Shown: positions 54,190 through 64,000 of the stretch, one piece after another
Numbering within the stretch: position 1 is the first letter of the stretch
Layout of the letters: the number at the start of each line of letters is the position of its first letter
DNA from: Pseudomonadota bacterium
Lineage (GTDB): Bacteria > Pseudomonadota > Gammaproteobacteria > Acidiferrobacterales > Acidiferrobacteraceae
Direction of reading: 5' to 3'
NCBI GenBank assembly: GCA_021794595.1
Contig: JAJYQN010000102.1
Location: 42,409 to 106,408, forward strand
DNA length: 64,000 nucleotides
Program-made: the position numbers and the translations under genes
Notes under the pieces: generated by a model
Databases searched by the model: none
What the model saw: the letters and a program-made list of their open reading frames with translations, nothing else
Told to the model about the DNA's origin: nothing

Positions 54190-56304
54190 CTAGAGGCCCT
54201 CGGGGTGACTCGCGGAGCCTTCGTCCGTGTTTTTCCCAATGTTCGGAGTCGGGGTCGCTTCCTCGGCCTGGATTTGCGCGCACAAAAGCGTTTCGACCCT
54301 CTTACGGGTCTTTTCGTAGGCGTTCGTGTGCGGACCTTTGTTCGCCAATCCGCACAACTTCTCGTGAGCCTCTCCCAGGACCGTGGCTTCGAGTCTTTTA
54401 ACGGAGAGGTAGTGGGAGAGGGGGCCAGGTTCGGCCATGAGCGATTTGAGGAGGACGGGGCGGTCCTTGGCAAGACCAATCAAGGCGTTGTGGAGAATCA
54501 TGGCAGCGTAGGCCCCGAGCGCGGTTTGCGGTTTGCGGACGTCGACATTGAAGGAGAAGTGTTGTTTCCAGGGGCGCAAGGCCGTCGCTCTCATAGGCCG
54601 GCCGATCGCGTAGCCCTGGCCGGCATCGGCCCCCAGGATGGCGGCGGCCTCGATCAATCCAAAACTCTCAAGGCCCTCAACTACGACAGAGATGCCAAGA
54701 TCGTGCACGAGACGAGTCAGATGGTGGATAAATTGCAGGGCTTTGTGTGGCGCTTGCGCGGCCGTGCTTACCAAGCCTTGGTCGATTTTCACATCATCAA
54801 CAGCGACTTTCTCCATACGTAATAGCGAGCTGTAACCGGAGCCCAGGTCGTCTTGGGCAAGACGTACACCCAAGGCGCGCCACTTTGCAAGAATAGCGGC
54901 CGGGTTTTGGCGGGGATCGATTTCGTCAGTTTCCAAAAGCTCCAAGGTCAGGCGTTTTGTGTCGGTGGGAATATCTTTTAGGACGACATGCGCGATCTCC
55001 AAGTACTCGGGATCGGTCAGTGCTTGAGCGGGGAGGTTGACGGCGACCGAGGTCTTTAATCCTTGTGACTCCCACCGGTGTAGGTCCATTAACGCCTGGC
55101 GAAGACCGCGAGCGAATAATTGACGGAGTTGTTGTGCCCCGAAGGCCGGCAAAAAATCAGCCGGTGTTATATAGCTCCCGTCACTGTTCACGAGGCGGGC
55201 AAGCGCCTCGACCTTCCAGAGATCTCCCGTGGCAAGATCGATGACGGGCTGATAGAGCATGGTCAGGTCGCCGCAGACGAGGCGTTCGCGATAGCTGGCG
55301 CGCAGAGTGTGCGAGACGACCGGGGTGTCGTGGGCAAGGCGGGTATAGGCAAAGCGCAATGCCCAACAGAGGCGGTCGATGATGCTAAGGCGGTCTGCGG
55401 TCCTAAAGTAGCCCGGGAGACTATGATAGAGCGTAAGAATCGCCTGAGTACGCCCCTCGGGGTCCGTGATCGGGATGTTGGCGAGCGAGGCGTAGCCAAG
55501 TTCGTGCGCAAGGTCGTACCAGGGGGCCATGGTCGGGTCGGTAGAGATACACATGGAGGTCTGAACCTGACCCGATCGCCAGGCCCGTCCAGAGGGGCCT
55601 TCGCCGTTTGGCGTGCCACCATGGATCGTGGGGACTAATTGCCCCTTGGCCAAGAGCGCGGCATGGCGCTCAAACGTCTTGCCGACCACCATTTCATACA
55701 GGAGATTGCCGTTCTCGTCGGGCCGCGCAAGCGTTCCTGCCATCATGCCCTCAAGACTTGTCATCGTTTCAAGTATTGTGCGTATCAAATCGTTGATGGG
55801 TATGGGTTGCTCGAGGAGGTGCATGATAGCCGCCACGATCCGCTGCTGCTGTTGCAAGACTTGTCGCTGGCCGTTTATTTGATGACAGAGATCGGTCATG
55901 AGCCGGGTTGTCAGAATCTCTTGGATATCTACGCGTTGTTTTTGCGGTTGTAGCCATGGTTCAAGGGAGCGTAAGAGCGCTTTTAACGATTGCCCGTAGG
56001 CGGCGACAAGATGCGCGCCATCGATTCCCAGCAGGGCATGCTTATGGCCGGCCCGATTGGCCGTTCGTTCGTGGGCGTGAGCGCTGAGATAGGGATCGAT
56101 GAGACGGTTTAAGAGGGTCTGCGGTTGCGTTTCTTGAGACGATGCGGATTGAAGGGCGTTCAGAATGTCCTTGGGCGTGTTGTGGCTTGAGAGGGCCCGA
56201 TAGAACGAACCCATAAAATCGCCGTCGATCGTAGCAAGATGCGGCTGCGCTAAGGAAAGGAGATTGGCCGCATCGAGCCCATAAACATCGAGATCGCCAT
56301 TCAT
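54190..56304 (-). CDS. Globin-coupled GAF-EAL signalling protein (putative c-di-GMP phosphodiesterase)
   Basis: N-term HERTANRAGHKHALLGIDGAHLVAAYGQ resembles globin-coupled sensor; GAF GPSGRAWRSGQVQ; EAL motifs VEALARL, NLPAQAL, LELLETDE, DDLGSGYSSL, DDVKIDQGLV, VVVEGLES; no GGDEF. Confidence 0.85.
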   Translation of the reverse strand: MNGDLDVYGLDAANLLSLAQPHLATIDGDFMGSFYRALSSHNTPKDILNALQSASSQETQPQTLLNRLIDPYLSAHAHERTANRAGHKHALLGIDGAHLVAAYGQSLKALLRSLEPWLQPQKQRVDIQEILTTRLMTDLCHQINGQRQVLQQQQRIVAAIMHLLEQPIPINDLIRTILETMTSLEGMMAGTLARPDENGNLLYEMVVGKTFERHAALLAKGQLVPTIHGGTPNGEGPSGRAWRSGQVQTSMCISTDPTMAPWYDLAHELGYASLANIPITDPEGRTQAILTLYHSLPGYFRTADRLSIIDRLCWALRFAYTRLAHDTPVVSHTLRASYRERLVCGDLTMLYQPVIDLATGDLWKVEALARLVNSDGSYITPADFLPAFGAQQLRQLFARGLRQALMDLHRWESQGLKTSVAVNLPAQALTDPEYLEIAHVVLKDIPTDTKRLTLELLETDEIDPRQNPAAILAKWRALGVRLAQDDLGSGYSSLLRMEKVAVDDVKIDQGLVSTAAQAPHKALQFIHHLTRLVHDLGISVVVEGLESFGLIEAAAILGADAGQGYAIGRPMRATALRPWKQHFSFNVDVRKPQTALGAYAAMILHNALIGLAKDRPVLLKSLMAEPGPLSHYLSVKRLEATVLGEAHEKLCGLANKGPHTNAYEKTRKRVETLLCAQIQAEEATPTPNIGKNTDEGSASHPEGL

Positions 56305-56555
56305 GCTAGGTCTCCGGCCAACTTTCACGGCCTGTGATGCGTAGTTCAGGAAACGACTACCGAGAGTGGTGGTTAGTCTATACTCCCGCAGCCCTTGCGA
56401 CCCCTAACTTCCTTACGGCCGTAAACGTTTCCAGCCCCGCTTGCTTGCGGCCTATCTCTTTTAAATAGGATTGGTTCTATGGTCTGTCAAGGAAAGTGCC
56501 ACGAAATCTGAAAGTTGGGGGCGACAGCTCCTATAAGATCTGCGATGGGGGTTTC

Positions 56556-57362
56556 CTAGGGGAGATGGCGGGTGGGCAGTAAAGTAGGAGACGGGGCCTT
56601 GGGCGAGTGCCGGGGAGCTCTGAATGGCGTTAAGCCGGCTGTGACTTGTCCCGCAAAGAGTACCGGCGCTTGCTCGTGAAACCCGATGATCCGTAAGGCG
56701 GCTGCGGTCCAAGTATTACAGGTGTGCCAGGCGTCATAGGTCCTGGATGACGCGAAGAAGTCGCCATGCCGGGTTCTGGGTCCGACGATCACGAACGCGC
56801 CCCGCGGCCCCCGAGTAAAGGATCGTAGAAGAAAGGATTGGAGGCGGCGCCAGCGGGGTGCCGCGACAGCTATCCAGTAGAGATGGCGGGCGCGGCCTTG
56901 GGCGATGAGGTCCTTGCGCGACCGCGCGGTGACATGAAGGACGCTTCGGGACGGGAAGAGGGCGCGCACGCCCGCGAGTACACTCGGGTGCCGTTCCCTA
57001 TAATAGCGGCGATTGCCCCAGCCGATGCCGATGAAGGGGGCGTGCGGGACCACGTCACGAATCGAGGCGAGTGGGCCTGTGAGCTGGCCTACCGGTAAAA
57101 TAATAGCGGTGTGCCAGCCCTCGCGGACGATGCCGAGTACGTACGAGTGGGTAGCTGGGGGATGAGTGTGTTGCGTTGTGACGGTCGGGCCGGGCCTTAC
57201 GCATCCCGTTCCGACTAATAGGAGAAGGGTGCTGGCCGCGCACCTTAAGATGCCTCGCCGACGGCGGTGTTCTGAGGACTTCGTGGTCCTTAAGCGAGAT
57301 TTTTCTGGGTTACTCACAGCACTACGTTTTTGTCGGGATCTCTTCCCTTTCCATGGCCTCAA
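56556..57362 (-). CDS. DUF2459-like lipoprotein (start may lie downstream)
   Basis: LLLLVGTGCVRPGP; GIVREGWHTAIILP; FIGIGWGNRRYYRE; YDAWHTCNTWTAAALRIIG. Confidence 0.75.
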   Translation of the reverse strand: MRPWKGKRSRQKRSAVSNPEKSRLRTTKSSEHRRRRGILRCAASTLLLLVGTGCVRPGPTVTTQHTHPPATHSYVLGIVREGWHTAIILPVGQLTGPLASIRDVVPHAPFIGIGWGNRRYYRERHPSVLAGVRALFPSRSVLHVTARSRKDLIAQGRARHLYWIAVAAPRWRRLQSFLLRSFTRGPRGAFVIVGPRTRHGDFFASSRTYDAWHTCNTWTAAALRIIGFHEQAPVLFAGQVTAGLTPFRAPRHSPKAPSPTLLPTRHLP

Positions 57363-58647
57363 GCGTCTTGCCGGCGGGCTCCAAGGGGTAGAGATGGGTG
57401 ACCCAGGCGCCTATTAGTGCGACAGCGCCCATCGCGATCAGAACAGTCGTTAAACCGAGGCCCGCCTCAAGCTGGGGAAAAATCACCGCAGACAGGACCG
57501 CGCCCAGGCGCGAGAGGGCTGTGGCGATACCTCCTGCGCTAGCGCGCAGTTCCGTCGGAAATATCTCAACCGAGAGCGCCATGGCTGTTACCCCGGGACC
57601 TATGCCAGTGCCAAAAGAGTAAATGGCCGAGCCCATGTAGACGTCCCAAGCGTGGTGGATACTAATGCCCCAGGCAAAGAGTAAGAGACCTAAGGTCATG
57701 AGTGCAAACCCGCCGGTTTGGAGGGGGATGCGGCCCCAGTGATCGAGACGCGGCAGGACTAGGATAATCCCGAGTGTCGAGATCAGAAGAAAGACCGCGT
57801 TAATGCCGGCGGCTGCCATATTGTTGTGGGCGAGGCCCTGCATGCGCAGGACGACCGGAAAGTAGAGTCCGATCCCGAGGCCCACCACGTCAAGACAAAA
57901 CCACGGTATCACGCTAAGCCCCAGGCGCTGACGCCAAAACGGTTTGAACAACGTGGACCAACGGCGAGCGGTGCCCGTAAACCCCTTGAGGGTCTCGACG
58001 ATGTGTTCTGAGGTCCATCCCGGATGCAGAAGGCGCAAGGCGTCCGTGGCGGCCTTGGGTTGGCCGCGGCGCATAAGCCAGCGTGGCGACTCGGGGATGC
58101 GGCGTCGTAGCCAGAGCAACACGAGGGCGGGCAGGATCGCGGCCCCAAGCATAAACCGCCACGAGGCGGCCCCTATGGGCAGCAAGGCCAGTCCGGCCAA
58201 AGTGGAAACCAAGGCCCCTGCGTACCAGGCGATATTGATCCAGGCAAAGCCCTTGCCGCGTTCGTTTTCGGAACTGTACTCGGCGACCACCGTGGAGACG
58301 AGTGGGTAGTCCATACCGACACCTAGGCCAATAATGAAACGGCTTATCCACAAAAGGGCGAGATTGGGGCTAAGAGCGCTGCCCAAGGCGCCGAGGGCGT
58401 ATAAGGCCACGTTAGGGAGGAGCAAGGCTCGACGTCCGTACCGATCCACTAAAGGGCCGCCTACGATTCCGCCCACGAGCGAGCCGAGGAGCGCTGACGC
58501 CATAAGGCTGCCGATGGCAGCAGGACCGAGATGCCACACGCGGCGCAGGGGTAAAAGCGCGATCGCCATGATGCTGATATCAAAGCCATCCAGGAACATC
58601 CCCAAGCTTGCGGCGCGTAGCGCCTGCTTTTGGAGACGATCGGTCAT
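57322..58647 (-). CDS. MFS transporter (sugar-porter/AAHS-like)
   Basis: FLDGFDISIMAIALLPL; GGPLVDRYGRRALLL; GVGMDYPLVSTVVAEYSSENERGK. Confidence 0.9.
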   Translation of the reverse strand: MTDRLQKQALRAASLGMFLDGFDISIMAIALLPLRRVWHLGPAAIGSLMASALLGSLVGGIVGGPLVDRYGRRALLLPNVALYALGALGSALSPNLALLWISRFIIGLGVGMDYPLVSTVVAEYSSENERGKGFAWINIAWYAGALVSTLAGLALLPIGAASWRFMLGAAILPALVLLWLRRRIPESPRWLMRRGQPKAATDALRLLHPGWTSEHIVETLKGFTGTARRWSTLFKPFWRQRLGLSVIPWFCLDVVGLGIGLYFPVVLRMQGLAHNNMAAAGINAVFLLISTLGIILVLPRLDHWGRIPLQTGGFALMTLGLLLFAWGISIHHAWDVYMGSAIYSFGTGIGPGVTAMALSVEIFPTELRASAGGIATALSRLGAVLSAVIFPQLEAGLGLTTVLIAMGAVALIGAWVTHLYPLEPAGKTLEAMEREEIPTKT

Positions 58648-59007
58648 GCGATCTCCGAGACTCGTCAAGGACCCAGTCTCGGTGCCCGAGGCATCGCATG
58701 GTCGTGGCGCGGGATTTTACGGTAGGGCGCTTTGAGCATCCGCTTACTATATCGCAGTTCCCATAAGCGGGTCATGAGGGGCGTGGCGAGGCGGGCTTGG
58801 GTGATTGACCGAGAGCGGGCGCGCCGAGGCGTGAGGGGGCGGGCGGTGGCTGGCTCCTGGGTGCTTTTAGCTGCTATGCTCATCTTGACCGACGAAAGGT
58901 CCGAGCCTCGCTCGCGCTTTTGCGGGGACATGTTGTGCGGGGATTGGGCGTTGGAGGGGTGACGCCGGCTCCCTGCGATATAAGCCTCCATTTTTTGCCC
59001 GGACATC

Positions 59008-59313
59008 ATGACGAAAGCGAAGAAATTGATAGCCGCAATAAAGAAACAGTGGTTGGCGGAACGGACTCGCTGCCAAAGCTGCGGGATGCCGCTTATATAT
59101 GATAAAAACTATCGACCGGGAAGTATTTACTGCAGCTACTGCCACGATGGGGAGTCGTTTGCCCAGGACATGAGCTTGGCGGACATGAGGGTAAGGGTAG
59201 ATAGCCTTCTGCAAACTCGCCATGCGTCTTCGCTCGCTCGCGTGTATATGCGCATGCGTCTTGCGACACTGAAACGGTGGCGCCGAGGCGCGGTGGGGAA
59301 AAAGGCCGGCTAG
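59008..59313 (+). CDS. Small putative zinc-ribbon protein
   Basis: RTRCQSCGMPLIYDKNYRPGSIYCSYCHDGESF (two CxxC pairs). Confidence 0.75.
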   Translation: MTKAKKLIAAIKKQWLAERTRCQSCGMPLIYDKNYRPGSIYCSYCHDGESFAQDMSLADMRVRVDSLLQTRHASSLARVYMRMRLATLKRWRRGAVGKKAG

Positions 59314-59438
59314 GCCAAAGCGGAGTCCGGGCCCCGCATTCTGACGCGCCGCTTGACGGTGCCCCGGGATGCGCAAACGCGGAGCCTGTGGGTCTTCAGG
59401 GATGCCGCGGTCTAGCGCAGAGGGGCCCCTAGGCTTGG

Positions 59439-60293
59439 TTGCGACCGCGTCTGTTGCGGGCGCGGAGCCGCGTCAGGAAAAGCGGGGGAGCGATACGCGT
59501 GGGGACGGCATTTATCGGGTATATCGTGATGGGTGCCTCAGTCGGTCTTTTGGGGGGCATGCTTGGGATCGGCGGCGGGAGCCTGATCGTTCCGGGGCTC
59601 GTGTTTCTCCTCAGGCGGCAAGGGATACCCTTGAATCTGGCCATGAAGATCGCGGTTGCCACCTCTCTTGCGAGCATCCTTTTTACCTCGCTTCGAGCGA
59701 TGCACGCGCAGCAGAGGCGCCAAGCCATTGACTGGCGTATCGCGGGCCTCCTGGGCGTTGCCGCCTTCATGGGGAGTCTTGTGAGCGGCTATGTCGCGGC
59801 AGGCCTATCCGGGGCTGTTCTAAAGGTTGTTTTTGGCGTATTTCTGGGGATCGTGGGCCTCCAGCTTCTCGCCGCATGGCGCCCTGTCTCGCGCTGGGCA
59901 CTGCCGGGGAGGCCTACACTTTTTGCAGTAGGGGCGGGGATCGGCGCGCTTTCGGCGCTGTTGGGTATCGGGGGCGGTAGCCTCACTGTGCCATTTTTGA
60001 CGGCCTGTCAGGTCGATATGCGACGGGCCATCGCGATTTCGACGACTCTCGGCGTGCCCATCGCGCTTTTTGGCGCGCTGGGCTTTGTCTCCTCCGGGCT
60101 GCAACGAAGCGGCTTGCCGCCCGAGACCTGGGGCTACATCTATCTCCCGGCCCTCTTAGGTTTGACGCCGGTCGCGGTACTGGTCGCGCCGCTCGGTGTA
60201 TATTGGGCGCACCGCTTGCCCGTCGGCAAATTAAGGCGCATTTTCGGTGTCTTGCTGCTTGCCGCCTCTTCCCAGATGATCCTTATGCGCTGA
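59439..60293 (+). CDS. TauE/SafE family permease (start may be ~59499)
   Basis: GLLGGMLGIGGGSLIVPGLVFLL; ALLGIGGGSLTVPFLTACQVDMRRAIAIST. Confidence 0.92.
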   Translation: MRPRLLRARSRVRKSGGAIRVGTAFIGYIVMGASVGLLGGMLGIGGGSLIVPGLVFLLRRQGIPLNLAMKIAVATSLASILFTSLRAMHAQQRRQAIDWRIAGLLGVAAFMGSLVSGYVAAGLSGAVLKVVFGVFLGIVGLQLLAAWRPVSRWALPGRPTLFAVGAGIGALSALLGIGGGSLTVPFLTACQVDMRRAIAISTTLGVPIALFGALGFVSSGLQRSGLPPETWGYIYLPALLGLTPVAVLVAPLGVYWAHRLPVGKLRRIFGVLLLAASSQMILMR

Positions 60294-60476
60294 GAGTCGA
60301 TAACCGATGCCGGGATAAGCCGTGGGCCATGGCATGGATTTGGTCTTCGGGGTTTGGTCTGCGGCACGTCCGCAAGTGAGCCCGATCCGACGCCCGAGCT
60401 CGCTTGCTCATGTACGAGTCCTCGGCCTAGACTTTGGCGCGCCCAGGATTCTCTCTATTCACCGAGGACTTTTTCT

Positions 60477-61118
60477 ATGGGGTGTTGTGAGGTCGGTGGT
60501 GGCATAGGTCGGTTTTTTTCCCGTTTCTCCGGTCGATATACGCGCCGCTACGAGCGCACGGGGCTCGAGGCGACGCAAAAGCAGTTGTTTGCGGCGCTTG
60601 GAGCGGTGGGCATAAAGGATAAGAGTTTACTCGAGATCGGCTGTGGAGTCGGTTATCTGCACCAGTATCTTTTGGCTAAGGGAGCAAAATCCGCAGTCGG
60701 TATCGATCTCTCGGCGGCCATGCTGAAGGAGGCCGAGGCTTTGGCGGCGAAGAAGGGATTGGCCGATCGCACCCGCTACGAACAGGGAGATTTCCGGGAC
60801 ATGGTCTCAAGGGTGGAGCGCGCCGACATCACCCTTCTCGATAAGGTCATTTGCTGTTATCCGGATGCCGAAGGGTTGTTGGCCGCCGCTACATCGCGGA
60901 CTAAGGTGCTTTGTGCGCTCACTTTTCCTCGCGGCCACGGCGCGAATCGCCTGGCGGTGTGGTTTGCGAGCCTCTTTTTGCGGTTATGCGGAAGCAGTTA
61001 CCGGCCATTCGTGCATGACCCTGCGGCGGTGGACGTGTGGATTCGTAGCGCCGGTTTTCGCAGGGTCTCGGATGCCCGGACCCTGCTTTGGCTCACGCGC
61101 GTCTATCAGCGTCTTTGA
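60477..61118 (+). CDS. SAM-dependent methyltransferase
   Basis: LLEIGCGVGYLHQYLLAKGAKSAVGIDLSAAMLKEAEALA. Confidence 0.88.
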   Translation: MGCCEVGGGIGRFFSRFSGRYTRRYERTGLEATQKQLFAALGAVGIKDKSLLEIGCGVGYLHQYLLAKGAKSAVGIDLSAAMLKEAEALAAKKGLADRTRYEQGDFRDMVSRVERADITLLDKVICCYPDAEGLLAAATSRTKVLCALTFPRGHGANRLAVWFASLFLRLCGSSYRPFVHDPAAVDVWIRSAGFRRVSDARTLLWLTRVYQRL

Positions 61119-61130
61119 GCTGCTTAGTCT

Positions 61131-62951
61131 CTAGGGGTTGCGATTGTCGGCCCGGCGTGTGGCGGGTCCGTCTCCTGTCAGATTCCTCGCCGAATTGACG
61201 AGCGCCACATGAGTAAAGGCCTGGGGGAAGTTGCCCACTAAACGCTTGGCCGCCGGATCGTACTCCTCGGACAGGAGACCCACATCGTTTTGGAGGCCGA
61301 CGAGTTGGGCAAAGAGTTTTTCGGCCTCGGCGTGGCGCCCTTGAAGCACAAGATTGTCGACATACCAAAACGAGCAGGGTAGGAAGAGGCCCTCGCCCTG
61401 GGGAAGGCCGTCGGAGGATTGTTCGGTACGGTAGCGCATGACAAGGCCGTCGACAAGAAGCTCGGCCTCGATGGCCGCGAGCGTGCCCCGTATACGGGGG
61501 TCCGTGGGCGGCAAGAATCCGACCAGGGCCATCATAAGCAGGCTCGCGTCCAGCGTTTCGCTCCCGTAATGCTGGGTGAAGCTGTTTTTCTTGTTATTGA
61601 AACCCTTTTCGCATACGTCCTTGTGAATTTTGTCGCGTACCTTTTCCCATGTCTCGATCGGCCCTTTCAGACCATATTGCCGGGCATCTTTGACCGCCCT
61701 ATCGAAGGCCACCCAAGCCATGACTTTGGAATGCGTAAAGTGCTGGCGTCCACCGCGCACCTCCCAGATCCCGTCGTCTGGCAATTGCCAATGGCTCTCT
61801 AAAAACTCCATGATCACGCACTGTATCCGCCAGGCGTGCGCCTCCGGATGCAGGCCGACGCTGCGCGCCAGATGCAAGGAATCCATCAGTTCGCCGTAGA
61901 CATCAAGCTGGAATTGGTCCGAGGCGGCATTGCCGACTCGCACCGGAGAGGAATTCTCGTAACCGGGAAGCCACGGAATCTCGCGTTCGCCAAGCCATCT
62001 CTCGCCGGCCACGCCGTAAACGATTTGGAGGTCGGCAGGACTTCCCGCAACAGCGCGCAGGAGCCATTCTCGCCACTCGGTCGCCTCTTCCGTGTAGCCT
62101 GTGGTCAATAACGACCATAAGGTAAAGGTCGCGTCCCGCACCCAGCAAAAGCGGTAGTCCCAGTTGCGCGTGCCCCCGAGTTTTTCCGGTAAAGAGGTGG
62201 TAAGAGCGGCGGCGATCGCTCCGGTCGGCCGACACGTGAGTCCCTTTAGGGTAATCAAGGAGCGCATGACCGACTCGCGCCAGGGGCCTTGGTAGCTGCA
62301 CTTCTGGGCCCACAGGCGCCACCACTGTTCGGTTTTCTCGAGGGCGGCGGACGGATCTTGGGCCTCGTAGCGAGTATGGTGCGTGGGCTGGTATGTAAGA
62401 TGAAAGGTCTCGCGTTGACCTGCCTTAACGGCGAAATGAGCCACGGTCGTTTGCCCCTCGCCATGGCAGGGAACGGATGCCGCAAGGTATAAGGTATCGG
62501 GACCGGCAACGGCCTTATGGACGCCATTTATCTTTCTGACCCAGGGCAAGGTAGAGCCATAATAAAAGCGGATCGCGAGCGTCATGCGCACGTCGATTTC
62601 GCCGCGCAAGCCCTCAACGATGCGGATGAGCTGGCAGTCATCGCCGCACGTTTCGTCATTTATGGGCATGAAATCGATGATGCGCACGGCGCCCTGGGCG
62701 GTTTCCATGTCCGTTTCAAGAACCAAGGTATCTTTCCGGTAGCGACGTTCGATTTTTTTAATGGAGTTGCTCGGCGCGATTTGCCAGTGGCCGTTATCTG
62801 GGCCTCCGAGCAGGGCGGCAAAGCACGCGCTCGAATCGACGCGCGGGGGACAGAACCAATCTATGGAGCCGTTGCTTCCGACCAGGGCACCGGTGACGGC
62901 ATTGCTGATAAAGGCATACTGTTCAATCGCAAGATGGCTCGATTTCGGCAT
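61131..62951 (-). CDS. Glycoside hydrolase family 15 (glucoamylase/trehalase-like)
   Basis: LAIEQYAFISNAVTGALVGSNGSIDWFCPPRVDSSACFAALLGGPDNGHW; GTRNWDYRFCWVRDATFTLWSLL. Confidence 0.95.
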   Translation of the reverse strand: MPKSSHLAIEQYAFISNAVTGALVGSNGSIDWFCPPRVDSSACFAALLGGPDNGHWQIAPSNSIKKIERRYRKDTLVLETDMETAQGAVRIIDFMPINDETCGDDCQLIRIVEGLRGEIDVRMTLAIRFYYGSTLPWVRKINGVHKAVAGPDTLYLAASVPCHGEGQTTVAHFAVKAGQRETFHLTYQPTHHTRYEAQDPSAALEKTEQWWRLWAQKCSYQGPWRESVMRSLITLKGLTCRPTGAIAAALTTSLPEKLGGTRNWDYRFCWVRDATFTLWSLLTTGYTEEATEWREWLLRAVAGSPADLQIVYGVAGERWLGEREIPWLPGYENSSPVRVGNAASDQFQLDVYGELMDSLHLARSVGLHPEAHAWRIQCVIMEFLESHWQLPDDGIWEVRGGRQHFTHSKVMAWVAFDRAVKDARQYGLKGPIETWEKVRDKIHKDVCEKGFNNKKNSFTQHYGSETLDASLLMMALVGFLPPTDPRIRGTLAAIEAELLVDGLVMRYRTEQSSDGLPQGEGLFLPCSFWYVDNLVLQGRHAEAEKLFAQLVGLQNDVGLLSEEYDPAAKRLVGNFPQAFTHVALVNSARNLTGDGPATRRADNRNP

Positions 62952-63164
62952 AATTGTCCTTGAAAGAGTGACGCGTTCGGGATGGGCTTATAATTAGCAT
63001 TCCATGGGCGGACGCATATGGCGTCCTCGGGTCTTGCGTGTTCCTTGGGCTGCGCGCGAGTGGTTCGAGAGGGCGTTGAGACCCGATCGTCTGTCCATTT
63101 CCGTGCGCTCGAGATCGATATAACCCTTGTGGTCTTTATGTATACTCGCTCGGCCACCCAAAGA

Positions 63165-64000
63165 TCAACCCGCATAAGGGCGCTTTCCTACGCCGCCAGT
63201 CTTTGCGTTCCGGGTGCGGCTCAGTCTAGTCGCCCACGATTTTGTCGAAATAGGTTTAAGTTCTTGCTGTCGGCTCCAGAGAACGTAGCCTGAATCCTTA
63301 TCGTGTTTCAGTACCCGTTCGATCAACCCACGTTCATTGGGAGTGAGGGCGTGCGCGGCAAGATAGGCACGAAAAAAGCGAACGTAGGCGGCGTCCGGAT
63401 AGACCACGATGCGGCCGAGCACGGCTGTTGCCGCGGGGACTCGCGGCAGCGTGTAGTAAAGCGTTCGCCGGGCGCCGGGCGCCAAGCGGGTATCGTAGTA
63501 TTGATGGCGCAAGTCCAAGCTTATGCGCCGTCCTATGAGGATTTGCTGCATGCTGTGCGGACAGGTCTTCGGTCCGCACATCTGGCGCACACTGACAATG
63601 ACTTGAGGGGTCGTGTAGGTCGGAAAGTCATGACCAACGCCGGAGTTTTTGACCGAGAGGCGAACGCCGAGCGGACCGCCCGGGAGGCCCGGTCCGAGAT
63701 CCATGCGGATGGTGAGGGCACGGCGCACGAAGCGGCGATTATGGATACCGTAAAAGTTGTGTCGTCCTTTCGGCATATGACAGCTTTGACAGGTGATATG
63801 GCGTTTTGCGTAGGGGCTCGCCCGCCATTCGTTGTAGGTGTTTTCAAGCAACACCCCGTTGAGTCGCGCCCCGCTTTTGTGGAATTGGTGGCAGCTTGCG
63901 CAGAAACGACTGCGGGTAAAATCCGATTCGGGCGTAAAGCCGTTATGGACCACGCGGCCGGCCGCCAAATAGGCCAAAAGCGGCGGTGCTGTCATCACAC
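63165..64000 (-). CDS. c-type cytochrome with two visible CxxCH motifs, 5'-truncated by window edge
   Basis: CASCHQF and CQSCHMPKGRHNFYGIHN; frame open to the window end. Confidence 0.85.
   Translation of the reverse strand, partial: VMTAPPLLAYLAAGRVVHNGFTPESDFTRSRFCASCHQFHKSGARLNGVLLENTYNEWRASPYAKRHITCQSCHMPKGRHNFYGIHNRRFVRRALTIRMDLGPGLPGGPLGVRLSVKNSGVGHDFPTYTTPQVIVSVRQMCGPKTCPHSMQQILIGRRISLDLRHQYYDTRLAPGARRTLYYTLPRVPAATAVLGRIVVYPDAAYVRFFRAYLAAHALTPNERGLIERVLKHDKDSGYVLWSRQQELKPISTKSWATRLSRTRNAKTGGVGKRPYAG

Noticed and set aside
58665-59007. Small ORFs on both strands between the MFS gene and the zinc-ribbon gene
   Set aside because: No recognisable start context or homology; Arg-rich shadow translations

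Overview
This window looks like an ordinary chromosomal segment of an autotrophic, probably acidophilic gammaproteobacterium, with one accessory patch at about 41.7-51.9 kb. Housekeeping and metabolic blocks: cysS (partial); ilvB-ilvN-ilvC-psd-pssA; leuA; a LexA-controlled lexA-imuA-imuB-dnaE2 mutagenesis cassette; UDG/rimI; valS-holC-pepA; lptFG; a complete cytochrome c maturation operon in the order F-H-I-A-B-C-D-E-G (ccmD is absent from the ORF track); a MerR-type regulator; msrA/msrB; a ferritin-like diiron protein; adenosine/adenine deaminase; a red-type RuBisCO operon cbbL-cbbS-cbbX; pyrC-bioD; a putative globin-coupled GAF-EAL protein; MFS, TauE, GH15 and a c-type cytochrome; and tRNA-Arg(CCT). 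The accessory region holds a dead IS3-family element abutting a truncated IS110-family transposase, then short ORFs with a duplicated 101-bp module (possible polymorphic toxin/immunity debris) and an ABC-2 exporter. I found no CRISPR array, prophage or clearly novel multi-gene system. The best second-look items are two apparently functional genes with non-canonical start codons (GIY-YIG with CTG, msrB with GTT), a LexA operator touching the lexA start codon, the duplicated toxin-tip-like cassette, a collapsed iorAB pseudogene, and an unexplained ~1 kb region upstream of cbbL. All family calls come from reading the translations; no database search was run.
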